Shown here piece after piece: positions 41,966 through 49,597 of a stretch of 64,000 nt of DNA (position 1 is its first letter; each line of letters opens with the position of its first letter). The stretch is from NCBI GenBank assembly GCA_963817945.1, contig CAWFQH010000005.1:186001-250000 (forward strand), given 5' to 3'. The translations under genes and the position numbers were made by a program. The stretch is from VRUE01 sp963817945. GTDB lineage: Bacteria > Actinomycetota > Thermoleophilia > Solirubrobacterales > 70-9. The notes beneath the pieces are model-generated. The model had not been told where the DNA came from and did not search any database. It saw only the letters and a program-made list of their open reading frames with translations.

Positions 41966-42193
41966 CTACCTCCGGCCGGCCAGGTCCCAGATCACGTCAG
42001 CCGGGGAGATGCCCTGGCGGCGAGCGATCTTCTCGACCTCCTCCCAGGGAAGCTCGGCCTCGGGCAGGTCGTCCCAGCGGGCCAAGTCGAGCGCCTCGAT
42101 CGCGCCCTTCAGGGCGGGCCCGAGATGCTCCTCGGAGCGCAGCAGCGCTCGCAGGACCTCCAGCTGCTTGTCGCTCAAACGCACAACCCACAT
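41966..42193 (-). CDS. Small hypothetical protein (75 residues)
   Basis: Starts MWVVRLSDKQLEVLRALLRSEEHLG with a strong GGAGG 6 bases before the ATG, which makes it a credible gene. Two acidic helical parts (HLGPALKGAIEALDLARW, LPWEEVEKIARRQGISPADVIWDL). The size and acidic helical character recall antitoxins or small regulators, but I recognise no family. It lies between the CNNM gene and the ATPase pair, all on the minus strand, but a hairpin separates it from the ATPases. Confidence 0.6.
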   Translation of the reverse strand: MWVVRLSDKQLEVLRALLRSEEHLGPALKGAIEALDLARWDDLPEAELPWEEVEKIARRQGISPADVIWDLAGRR

Positions 42194-42237
42194 GCGGCAC
42201 CTCCAAGGTCGAGCAGGACGTGGGTTGCTCAGGAAAC

Positions 42238-43536
42238 CTAGGAGGCGGAGCGGACGGAACCGCTGATCCTGACTGCCTCGACACGGTTCTCACGCACCGA
42301 CTCGACCCGGATCGTGTAGTCGTCGACGCTGATCGTGTCGCCACGCTTGGGCAGCCGTCCGAGCTCGCCGAAGACATAGCCGCCAACCGAGTTGTAGGCG
42401 TCGGTGTCGACCGGCAGCTCGATCCCGACGTCGGCTAGGTCGCCGAGCGAGACGTGGCCGCGGACGAACCACTCGCCACCGGCGAGGCGGCGGAGCGCCG
42501 CGGCCCGCGGATCGGTCTCGTCCTCGATCTCCCCCACGACCTCCTCGAGGATGTCCTCGACGGTGACGATGCCGACCGTGCGGCCGTACTCGTCGACGAC
42601 GACCGAGATCGAGGTCCGCTGCACCTGCAGGTCGTGCAGGAGGTCGTCGAGGGGGCGCGTCTCCGGGACGATCACGGCGTCGCGGACGAGCGGCTCGATC
42701 CGCGCCTCCGGGCCGTCGCTCATGTAGAGGCGGGCGAGGCTGTTGTTGTGGACGATCCCCTTGACCCGGTCGGGGTTGTCGTCCTCGATCACGACCAGCC
42801 GCGTGTGGCCGGAGGTGACGCAGCGCCGCAGGGCCGTCTCCGCGGTGTCGGTGGAGTCGACCGTGACCACGGCCGGGATTGGGGTCATCACCTCTCGCGC
42901 CTGCTGCTCGTGCAGGTGGAAGACGCCGCCGAGCATGCCGGCCTCGCCGGGATCGAGGGTGCCGCCAAGCTTGGAGCGGTCGATGATCTGCTTCAGGTCC
43001 TCGGCCGTGTGGCGCTCCTCGATGTCGGTCGGGTCGACTCCGAACAGGCGCACGATCGCGTTAGAGAAGGCACTGAGGGCGATCGTCACCGGCGCGGTGA
43101 TCAGGCGGAACCAGTTGAGCGGTCGCGAGACGCGGCGCGCGGTGCGCTCGGCGTGGCCGATCGCCAGCATCTTCGGCACCTGCTCGCCGACGCTGATGTG
43201 GAGCGCGGTGACGAGCGTGAAGGCGATCGCCACTGACAGCCCGACCGCGAGCCCGTGCGAGAGGCCGCCGAAGGCCGGCTCCAGCAGCTCGGCGAGCGCT
43301 GGCTCGCCGAGGAAGCCGATCCCGATCGAGGCCATGGTGATCCCCACCTGGCAGGCCGAGAGCGACTCGTCGATCTTGTCGAGCTGCTCGATCACCGCCT
43401 CGGCGCCGGACTCCCCCTCCTCGGCGAGCTGCTCGATCTTGCCGCGGCGGCTGCGGACCAGGGCGAACTCGGCCGCGACGAAGAATCCGTTGATCGCAAC
43501 CAACAGGAGCAGGAGGACGAGCAGCAGCGCGCTCAT
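42238..43536 (-). CDS. CNNM/CorC-family (hemolysin-like) membrane protein with CBS domains
   Basis: 432 residues. An N-terminal DUF21 domain with about four membrane helices (LLLVLLLLLVAINGFFVAAEFALV, VGITMASIGIGFLGEPALAELL), a paired CBS module (MTPIPAVVTVDSTDTAETALRRCVTSGHTRLVVIE, VVPETRPLDDLLHDLQVQRTSISVVVDEYGRTVGIVTVEDILEEVVG) and a C-terminal CorC_HlyC transporter-associated domain. The family is linked to magnesium or cobalt export and homeostasis. Length and order are standard. Confidence 0.92.
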   Translation of the reverse strand: MSALLLVLLLLLVAINGFFVAAEFALVRSRRGKIEQLAEEGESGAEAVIEQLDKIDESLSACQVGITMASIGIGFLGEPALAELLEPAFGGLSHGLAVGLSVAIAFTLVTALHISVGEQVPKMLAIGHAERTARRVSRPLNWFRLITAPVTIALSAFSNAIVRLFGVDPTDIEERHTAEDLKQIIDRSKLGGTLDPGEAGMLGGVFHLHEQQAREVMTPIPAVVTVDSTDTAETALRRCVTSGHTRLVVIEDDNPDRVKGIVHNNSLARLYMSDGPEARIEPLVRDAVIVPETRPLDDLLHDLQVQRTSISVVVDEYGRTVGIVTVEDILEEVVGEIEDETDPRAAALRRLAGGEWFVRGHVSLGDLADVGIELPVDTDAYNSVGGYVFGELGRLPKRGDTISVDDYTIRVESVRENRVEAVRISGSVRSAS

Positions 43537-43644
43537 GGACTATTTGGCCCGGGACTTCGGGGAAGGTCGTCTTCGGCCATTCGGCATTCGTGAATATAGC
43601 TTTCCCCGCCCGCGGAACCCGGTGAGGTGCGATATTGGGCGCGC

Positions 43645-44556
43645 ATGCGCGTCGCCAGCCTGGTCCCCTCCGCCACCGAGATGCTGTTCGCCCTGGGCCT
43701 GGGCGACGCCGTCGTCGCGGTGACCCACGAGTGCGACCACCCGCGCGAGGCGCGCTCGCTGCCGCACCTGACCCGCACCGTGCTCCCCTCCGGCCTCAGC
43801 GCCAGCGAGATCGACACCGCGGTGAAGGCGACGGTCGGCGAGGGACGGGCCCTGTACGAGCTGGACGAAAAGCGGCTCGCCCAGCTCGACCCGGACCTGA
43901 TCGTCACCCAGGCCGTCTGCGACGTCTGTGCCGTCTCCTACGAGGACGTGCTCGAAGTGGCGGCGCGACTGCCCAGCGAGCCCAAGGTCGTGCAGCAGGA
44001 CCCGAGCACCTTGGGCGAGATGCTGGAGGACGTGGTCCGCCTCGGCGAGGCGACCGGTTTCGAGGCCGAGGCGCACGAGCTGCGGGCCGAGCTGGAGGGC
44101 CGGCTGGCGACGGTACGCGCCGCCGTCTCAGGGGCGAGCCAGCCGCGGGTGATCGCGCTGGAGTGGCTCGACCCGCCCTACGTCGGCGGCCACTGGCTGC
44201 CGGAGATGATCTCGATCGCCGGCGGCGAGGACGTCGCCGGGCCGCCCGGCCTGAAGTCGCCGGAGGTGCAGTGGGGCGCGCTGGGCGGGCTCGAGCCCGA
44301 CGTCGTCGTCGCAATGCCCTGCGGCATGTACGTAGAAGACGCACGGGAGCAGGCAGTCGAGCATTGGCAACGGATCGCCTCGCTGGGCGCAGGCCGCGTC
44401 TACGCAGTCGACGCCGCCTCGACCTTCTCGCGACCCGGACCGCGGCTCGTTGACGGAGTCGAGCTGCTCGGCCACATCCTCCATCCCGACCTCGTCGACC
44501 CACCCGGCAACATCGGCTTCATGGAGGTGCGAGCGCCACAGGCGCGCCTGAGCTGA
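43645..44556 (+). CDS. BtuF-like cobalamin/metal-chelate binding protein without signal peptide
   Basis: 303 residues from the ATG at 43645 (MRVASLVPSATEMLFALGLGD); an upstream ATG at 43627 is less likely. It has the BtuF/TroA-like substrate-binding fold: LDPDLIVTQAVCDVCAVSY, PRVIALEWLDPPYVGGHWLPEMISIAGGEDV and LGAGRVYAVDAASTFSRPGPRLVDGVELLGHILHP. There is no signal peptide or lipobox, so unlike ABC-importer binding proteins it is probably cytoplasmic. No transporter genes are adjacent. A GATATT hexamer 9 bases before the ATG hints at a leaderless transcript. Confidence 0.8.
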   Translation: MRVASLVPSATEMLFALGLGDAVVAVTHECDHPREARSLPHLTRTVLPSGLSASEIDTAVKATVGEGRALYELDEKRLAQLDPDLIVTQAVCDVCAVSYEDVLEVAARLPSEPKVVQQDPSTLGEMLEDVVRLGEATGFEAEAHELRAELEGRLATVRAAVSGASQPRVIALEWLDPPYVGGHWLPEMISIAGGEDVAGPPGLKSPEVQWGALGGLEPDVVVAMPCGMYVEDAREQAVEHWQRIASLGAGRVYAVDAASTFSRPGPRLVDGVELLGHILHPDLVDPPGNIGFMEVRAPQARLS

Positions 44557-44558
44557 GG

Positions 44559-45377
44559 CTATGCGACTGCGATCGCGGCAACGATCGAGACCAGCGCCAA
44601 CGCCGTCATCGCTCCAAGCTCCGCCGCAAGGCGGCTGCGGCCCAGCATCCCGCGTTCGCCGGCGACGATAACCAGCGCGCAGAGGACGCCCACAGCCAGG
44701 CCGCCGAGATGGCCGCCGACGCTGATTTCCGGCCTGCCAAAGGTGAGCGCGAGGTTGAGCAAGAGGACAAGGCCGATCGAGGAGGCGAGTCCCTCTATCC
44801 GCCGCTCGCGGGCGATCACGAAGGTCGCCCCGAAGATGCCGAAAACAGCGCCCGAGGCGCCGATCGTGAGCGCATCCGGATCCAACAGGATCGCTCCGAA
44901 AGATCCGGCGAAGAGCGAGGCGAGGTAGAGAGCGACGAAGCGCGGCGTGCCGATGCCGGGCTCGAGTATCCGCCCGAGGAAGAAAAGGGCGAACATGTTG
45001 AAGCCAAGGTGGATGATGCTGGCGTGAAGAAAGCCGCTCGTCAGCAATCGGTACCACTCGCCCTCGGCGACGAACGGGCCGAACAGGCCAAAGTCGAGCA
45101 AAACCGAGCTGCCGCCGGGGCTCAGGCCACCACCGCCGGTGGCGACCTCCGCTAGATACGCCGCCAGGTTGAGCGCTATCAGTACGTAGGTCGCAGGTGC
45201 GTCGTAGCGCGTCGGGGCTACCGCTCCCCTCGTCACCCTCGTCTTCTGGCTAGCGCATTCCGGGCAGCGCATGCCGACCGGCGTCGGCGTCATGCACTCG
45301 GGGCATATCGGCCGTCCGCAGGACGAGCAGGATACGCCCGTCTCGCGGTCGGGATGTCGGTAGCAAGTTTGGGCCAC
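44559..45377 (-). CDS. Rhomboid intramembrane protease with N-terminal zinc-binding region
   Basis: 272 residues. The first 45 residues hold a Cys/His cluster (C5, H8, C17, C20, C25, C28, C38, C41), likely two zinc sites of B-box/ribbon type. Six or so membrane helices follow with the rhomboid signature: HLGFNMFALFFLGRILE, the nucleophile in TIGASGAVFGIFGATF (GxSG) and the catalytic His in SVGGHLGGLAVGVL. It should cut membrane proteins within the bilayer. Ends 2 bases from the convergent BtuF-like gene. Confidence 0.9.
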   Translation of the reverse strand: MAQTCYRHPDRETGVSCSSCGRPICPECMTPTPVGMRCPECASQKTRVTRGAVAPTRYDAPATYVLIALNLAAYLAEVATGGGGLSPGGSSVLLDFGLFGPFVAEGEWYRLLTSGFLHASIIHLGFNMFALFFLGRILEPGIGTPRFVALYLASLFAGSFGAILLDPDALTIGASGAVFGIFGATFVIARERRIEGLASSIGLVLLLNLALTFGRPEISVGGHLGGLAVGVLCALVIVAGERGMLGRSRLAAELGAMTALALVSIVAAIAVA

Positions 45378-45438
45378 GCGCGACCGGGGACCCTACAATT
45401 GATTGCAGCCTCGTCCATTTACGGAAGGAGGAGCGGAA

Positions 45439-45876
45439 ATGGAAGGCGCTAGCCCCGCAAGGCTCTACGCGACGCTCGTTGGCGGCACTCTGCTGATCGC
45501 CGGCATCATTGGCTTCTTCTACAGCGCTTCTTTCGGCAGCCCCGGCGAGGTCGACGAGGTGTTCGGGATCCTCGCCGTCAACGCCTGGCACAACATCGTC
45601 CACATCCTCACCGGCGCGCTCGGCCTGCTGGTAGCCGGCTACGCGGCGCGTGAGTACGCGCTGGGTCTGGGGATCGTCTACCTCGTGGTCGCTGCCTGGG
45701 GATTCATCATCGGCAGCGGTGACTCGATCCTCACCATCGTCCCGGTCAACACCGAGGACAATGTCCTGCACCTGATCCTCGGCTTGCTGGGTGTCGGCGC
45801 CGGCCTGGCGACGCCGGTCGAGCGGGAACGAGCGCAGGCGGCGCCCGCAGCCGGAGCTGACCGCCCGGCTACCTGA
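45439..45876 (+). CDS. DUF4383 four-helix membrane protein
   Basis: 145 residues from the ATG at 45439 with GGAAGGAGGAG upstream. Four membrane helices: LYATLVGGTLLIAGIIGFFYS, NAWHNIVHILTGALGLLVAGYA (the NxxHNxxH motif of DUF4383), GLGIVYLVVAAWGFIIGSG, and NVLHLILGLLGVGAGLA. Function unknown. A TACAAT -10 hexamer at 45394-45399 lies about 40 bases upstream. The 3' end overlaps the convergent small membrane-protein gene by 8 bases. Confidence 0.85.
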   Translation: MEGASPARLYATLVGGTLLIAGIIGFFYSASFGSPGEVDEVFGILAVNAWHNIVHILTGALGLLVAGYAAREYALGLGIVYLVVAAWGFIIGSGDSILTIVPVNTEDNVLHLILGLLGVGAGLATPVERERAQAAPAAGADRPAT

Positions 45877-46210
45877 GCCGGTCGGTCAGCGTACGCAGCC
45901 GGCCGCCGGCTTGCTGACGGCTGCGGCGACGCGCCTCGAGTAGCACCAGGGCGCCGGCGGCCACCCCGCCGGCGCTCACGGCGACGACCGGGCGGACCCA
46001 GTTGCGGGGGTCGCGGAGCGCCCGCAGCTCGCTCTCGGAGAGCTCCTCGGCCCAGTCGGCAAGCTCCTCGGCCGCGGCCTGGGTAACGGCGGAGAGCGTG
46101 TCTTCGAAGCGACCCGCGAGCCGCTCGGGCGGCTCTATCGGGCGCAGGGCGTCGCCGAGCAGGCGCTCGACGTCCCAGCCGCCGGTGAGGCTTTCGCTTG
46201 CTTCACTCAT
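45869..46210 (-). CDS. Small single-pass membrane protein coupled to an ECF sigma factor
   Basis: 113 residues. An acidic helical N-terminal region (residues 1-70, VERLLGDALRPIEPPERLAGRFEDTLSAVTQAAAEELADWAEEL) precedes one membrane helix (WVRPVVAVSAGGVAAGALVLLEARRRSRQQ). It overlaps the end of the sigma gene by 8 bases. Position, size and topology suggest an anti-sigma factor, but the zinc HxxxCxxC motif of classic anti-sigmas is absent, so this is inference. Confidence 0.65.
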   Translation of the reverse strand: MSEASESLTGGWDVERLLGDALRPIEPPERLAGRFEDTLSAVTQAAAEELADWAEELSESELRALRDPRNWVRPVVAVSAGGVAAGALVLLEARRRSRQQAGGRLRTLTDRLR

Positions 46211-46760
46211 CGCTCATCTCCTCCTGCAGCTGTTTGATCGCGCGATGGATAAGGACCTTGGTGGCGCCGTCGCTGCGCCCCAGCGCCCTGGCGATCTCGC
46301 GGTTGTCCATGCCGAGCGCGAAGCGCATGATCAGCGCGTCGCGGCGGTCGTCGGGAAGGTGGTCCAGCTTGTCGATCACCTGGCGCAGCTCCTCTCGCCC
46401 CTCGGCGATCGCCTCGGTCCCGTGCCGGGCGGCGATCGGGTCGGCGTTCTCCAGCGGCGTCTGCGGCCGGCGCGATCGGTCGCGGTAGTAATTGAGCGCG
46501 AGGTTGTGTGCGATGCGGATCAACCAGGGGCGCAGCGGCCGCCCGGCGGACTCGCGTCGGGCCCGGTCGAAGTGGCGATAGGCCTGTAGGAAGGCCTGCT
46601 CGGTCAGGTCCTCGGCGTCGTGCTGGTTGCCGACCCGGTAGTAGGCGTAGGAGTAGACGTCGCGCAGGTGGTCGCGGTAGAGCTCTTCGAAGGCCCGGTC
46701 GAGCTCCGCCTTGGCGGCGGGGTCGAGGCTCGCCGGCTCGACGTTCTCCTGGTCGCTCAC
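46203..46760 (-). CDS. ECF-type RNA polymerase sigma factor
   Basis: 185 residues. Region 2 (FEELYRDHLRDVYSYAYYRVGNQHDAEDLTEQAFLQAYRHFDR, RPLRPWLIRIAHNLALNYYRDRSRRPQ) and region 4 (LDHLPDDRRDALIMRFALGMDNREIARALGRSDGATKVLIHRAIKQLQEEM) are both present and region 3 is absent, as in ECF sigmas. It directs RNA polymerase to a stress-specific promoter set. Its stop overlaps the start of the small membrane protein, its likely regulator. Confidence 0.9.
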   Translation of the reverse strand: MSDQENVEPASLDPAAKAELDRAFEELYRDHLRDVYSYAYYRVGNQHDAEDLTEQAFLQAYRHFDRARRESAGRPLRPWLIRIAHNLALNYYRDRSRRPQTPLENADPIAARHGTEAIAEGREELRQVIDKLDHLPDDRRDALIMRFALGMDNREIARALGRSDGATKVLIHRAIKQLQEEMSDE

Positions 46761-46793
46761 CCGGCAAGCCTAGAACCCCCTCGGCCCCGTCGC

Positions 46794-48464
46794 TCAGGCG
46801 GCCTCGCGCCTGGTCCGCTCGATCCGGCGCAACCCCGCGACCCAGGCGTCGGTATCGATCTCGCCGCGGATCAGCGCCGCCAGCCCACCGAGCGCCTCGG
46901 CCCGGCCCCCCGCTGCCGAGATCGCCTCGACCAACAGCGGCACGGCGTCGAGGCCCTCCGAAGCCTGACCGATCAGGCCCGGAATCTCCTCCGCCGGGGT
47001 CCCCTCTCCAAGCAGCTCGCCGGCCCGCCGGTTGCGGCCCGAGGGGGCAAGCACGGTGGCGGTCAAGTCGCCAACCCCAGCCAGCCCCGAGAAGGTCTCC
47101 AGCTCAGCGCCCCGCGAAGTCGCGTACTCGAGGCACTCGCGCCAAACCTGTGCGGCGGCGATCCCGGCTGCGTTGAGGCCGTGGCGCTCGCTTGCCGCCG
47201 CGGCCAGGGCGGCGGCGTTCTTGGCCGCCCCCGCCATCTCGACCCCGCAGACGTCGCCGGTGCGCTCACAGACCAGACCGGCGCGATCGAAGACCTCGCC
47301 GAGCTGCGTACGCAGATCGGGGTCGCCGGAGCCGAGCACCAGCGCCGCCGACCCGGAGACCGCCTCGCGGGCGTGTGCGGGGCCGCCGAGGCAGGCGACC
47401 GCGCGGGCGCGGACTCGGGCGCTGACGTACTCGGCGGGCAGCTGGCCGTGCGGCGGCAGCAATCCCTTGGTCAACAAGAGGACGGAGGAGCGGTCGCTTA
47501 CGCGGTCGGCGATCGAACCGACCGCCTGGGGCAGCGAGCCCGAGGGGATGGCCAGGCAGACGAGGTCGAGGCCGGCCAGCTCGATCTCGGCAGCCGGACT
47601 GACGTGGAGCGAGTCGGGCAGCTGCACCCCCTCCAGGTAGCGCCGGTTCTCCCCCGCCTCCGTCATCTCCGCCGCCTGGTCCGCGGTGCGCGTGCCGAGC
47701 TGGACGTCGAGCCCGCCGCGGGCAAGCAGCACGGCCACCGCGGTGCCCCAGCTGCCAGCGCCGATCACCGCGGCTCGACGCATCGGCGGCAGCCCGCCCA
47801 AGGCTTCCCACTGCAAGAGGACGCTGGGCCAGATCCGCGCCGTCACGTTCTCGGCCAGCGGCGGCGAGGGCCGCTCGACGCGCGGGAAGGTGACAGCGCG
47901 GCCGAGCCGCACCTTGACCCTGCGCGGACGGATGCGCCAGCCACGCCGCACGTGCTCGGTGCCGAAGACCGCCACCGGCAACACAGGTGCTCCGGTGCGC
48001 AGGGCGAGGTGGCCGACGCCGCGCTTCGGGCTGGCCAAAGTGCCTCTGCGGATCCGGGTTCCCTCGGGGAAGATGCAGACGGCGCCGCCGCGCTCGACCA
48101 CCTGCCGCGCCGTCTCCACCGACTCCTCGTCCGACTCGCCGCGGCAGATCGGGAAAGCGCCGAGCCGCGAAAGCAACCAGCCCTGCCAGCGCCGCTCGAA
48201 CAGCTCCACCTTGGCGACGTAGTTCATCGGGCGCCGCCAAGGCAGGGCGCCGCCAATCGCGAAGGGGTCGAGGAAACTGCGGTGATTAGAGGCGACGATC
48301 AGGCCACCGCTGATGCCGCGGCCGTTTTCCAGCCCCTCCCGCACGTAGCGGAAGTAGACGAGGAAGAACGGCGTCATCAGGACGCGCGCGACGAGGTACA
48401 TCGGCCAGTTGACGCCGCGGCGGCGCGTGTACTCGTGGTAACGCCTTAGGCGTTCCTCGGCCAT
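46794..48464 (-). CDS. gpsA: Fusion of PlsC acyltransferase and glycerol-3-phosphate dehydrogenase GpsA
   Basis: 556 residues in one open frame. Residues 1-215 are a 1-acylglycerol-3-phosphate acyltransferase: NHRSFLDPF with the His61-x4-Asp66 motif, FPEGTR at 132-137, and LPVAVFGTEHV. Residues 228-550 are NAD(P)-dependent sn-glycerol-3-phosphate dehydrogenase: MRRAAVIGAGSWGTAVAVLLA, LAIPSGSLPQAV, LLTKGLL, and AGAAKNAAALAAAASERHGLNAAG with the catalytic Lys. GpsA makes glycerol-3-phosphate and PlsC adds the second acyl chain to lysophosphatidate, so early phospholipid synthesis steps are joined. The PlsB/PlsY step between them is not present. An internal ATG at residue 228 could also give GpsA alone. 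Confidence 0.88.
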   Translation of the reverse strand: MAEERLRRYHEYTRRRGVNWPMYLVARVLMTPFFLVYFRYVREGLENGRGISGGLIVASNHRSFLDPFAIGGALPWRRPMNYVAKVELFERRWQGWLLSRLGAFPICRGESDEESVETARQVVERGGAVCIFPEGTRIRRGTLASPKRGVGHLALRTGAPVLPVAVFGTEHVRRGWRIRPRRVKVRLGRAVTFPRVERPSPPLAENVTARIWPSVLLQWEALGGLPPMRRAAVIGAGSWGTAVAVLLARGGLDVQLGTRTADQAAEMTEAGENRRYLEGVQLPDSLHVSPAAEIELAGLDLVCLAIPSGSLPQAVGSIADRVSDRSSVLLLTKGLLPPHGQLPAEYVSARVRARAVACLGGPAHAREAVSGSAALVLGSGDPDLRTQLGEVFDRAGLVCERTGDVCGVEMAGAAKNAAALAAAASERHGLNAAGIAAAQVWRECLEYATSRGAELETFSGLAGVGDLTATVLAPSGRNRRAGELLGEGTPAEEIPGLIGQASEGLDAVPLLVEAISAAGGRAEALGGLAALIRGEIDTDAWVAGLRRIERTRREAA

Positions 48465-48501
48465 GAAGTGGCCTACACGGACGAGGGACGGGGGTTACCG
48501 G

Positions 48502-48583
48502 CGGGCGGGTCCTGTCGCGGCGAGGGGGATCCTCGTCCTCGCAAGCTGCGGGCGAGGACCCCCATCCCCACGCCACCCGCCCG
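48502..48583 (+). repeat. REP-like palindromic element, family A, copy 2
   Basis: Closed by CGGGCGGGT/ACCCGCCCG. Contains GGGTCCTGTC, then TCCTCGTCCTCGCAAGCTGC at 48529-48548, then GGGCGAGGA and CACGCCACCCGC. The core is nearly identical to the reverse strand of 56438-56511. It is on the strand opposite to the flanking genes. Confidence 0.8.
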
Positions 48584-48589
48584 AGGCAG

Positions 48590-49597
48590 CTACCAGGCAG
48601 ACCCGATTAGCTGCCGCAGCTCATCGCGATCCGGCGGTTCAGGCGTAAAGGCGAGCTCGGGGCGGAGCAGCATCGACTCGATGGCTTGGTTGAGCTTCGA
48701 GCGGTCGGCTCCGGCTGCACCGAGACCGGGTGGGTTCGCTCCCAATTCGAGGATTCGGGGTTCGATTTCGCTTGGGTCGGTGCCGAGGGCACCGGAAAGG
48801 AGGGCGACGTCCTCGGGGGCGCGGGGAGCCATGAAGGCCATCGCCCGCGGCAGGATCGCGGCGTTGGTCTCGGCGTGCGGCGAGCCGCAGATCCGCACCA
48901 ACGTCTGGCAAACCACGTGGTGGATCGCGAAGGCGCCGGAGTCGATCGCGTAGCCGCAGAGGATCGCGCCCTGGGCGAGGGCGGCGCGGTCGCGCTCGGA
49001 TGGCTCCTGGTCGAGCGAGGCCGCGATCAGCTCGGCCCCGCGCAGGGCGGTCAGCCGCGAGACAGGGTTGGCGAAGGGCGTGTAAAGCGAGTCGGCGCCG
49101 TGGGCGAGGGCGTTCATCGCGTTGGCACGGAGCATCCGCTCCGCCCGTCCCGTCATCGCCTCGGGGTCGGCGAGGACGAGCTCGGGCCTAACCATCGCGC
49201 GGACCCGCGACTCGGCCCCGGCGGGCAAGCGGTGGATGCCGGTCATCTCGGCGCCCGAGAGCGTCGTCGGCAGCGCGGCGACGCGGGCGCCGCTGACCGA
49301 GGCGATCGCCTTAGCGACGTCGACGACGCGGCCGCCGCCGAGCGCGACCAGCTGGCGGGAGGCGTCGACGCGGTCGAGCATTTCCGCCGCCAGGTCGGGC
49401 ACCTGGCCGGAGGCAACTGCGTGCGTCGCCTTGGCAGCCGCCTCCAGCTCGGGTGCGCCGACGAGCGCCCGCGGCGTCGTCAGCAGCTCGAAGTCATCGA
49501 AGCCGTGCTCGCGCAGCACCTGCGGCGCCTGTTCGACCGCGCCAGTGCGGAAGACGACGACCCGTCCGGCGTCGCGCCAGACGAAGCTCGTGCTCAC
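48590..49597 (-). CDS. Iron-containing alcohol dehydrogenase, maleylacetate reductase-like
   Basis: 335 residues from the GTG at 49597; the open frame upstream is antisense-like. The NAD-binding loop is VALGGGRVVDVAKAIA. The metal/active site includes LPTTLSGAEMTGIH, NALAHGADSLYTPFANP, GAFAIHHVVCQTL and SPHAETNAAILP, giving the His ligands. The pattern, including PTTLSGAEMT, fits maleylacetate reductase, which feeds aromatic ring-cleavage products to 3-oxoadipate. It overlaps the end of the ring-cleavage-type gene by 4 bases, which supports that role. Confidence 0.82.
   Translation of the reverse strand: MSTSFVWRDAGRVVVFRTGAVEQAPQVLREHGFDDFELLTTPRALVGAPELEAAAKATHAVASGQVPDLAAEMLDRVDASRQLVALGGGRVVDVAKAIASVSGARVAALPTTLSGAEMTGIHRLPAGAESRVRAMVRPELVLADPEAMTGRAERMLRANAMNALAHGADSLYTPFANPVSRLTALRGAELIAASLDQEPSERDRAALAQGAILCGYAIDSGAFAIHHVVCQTLVRICGSPHAETNAAILPRAMAFMAPRAPEDVALLSGALGTDPSEIEPRILELGANPPGLGAAGADRSKLNQAIESMLLRPELAFTPEPPDRDELRQLIGSAW

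Noticed and set aside
46620..48449. A 609-codon plus-strand frame opposite the PlsC-GpsA fusion
   Set aside because: Antisense to a gene with clear motifs in both halves; low-information composition.
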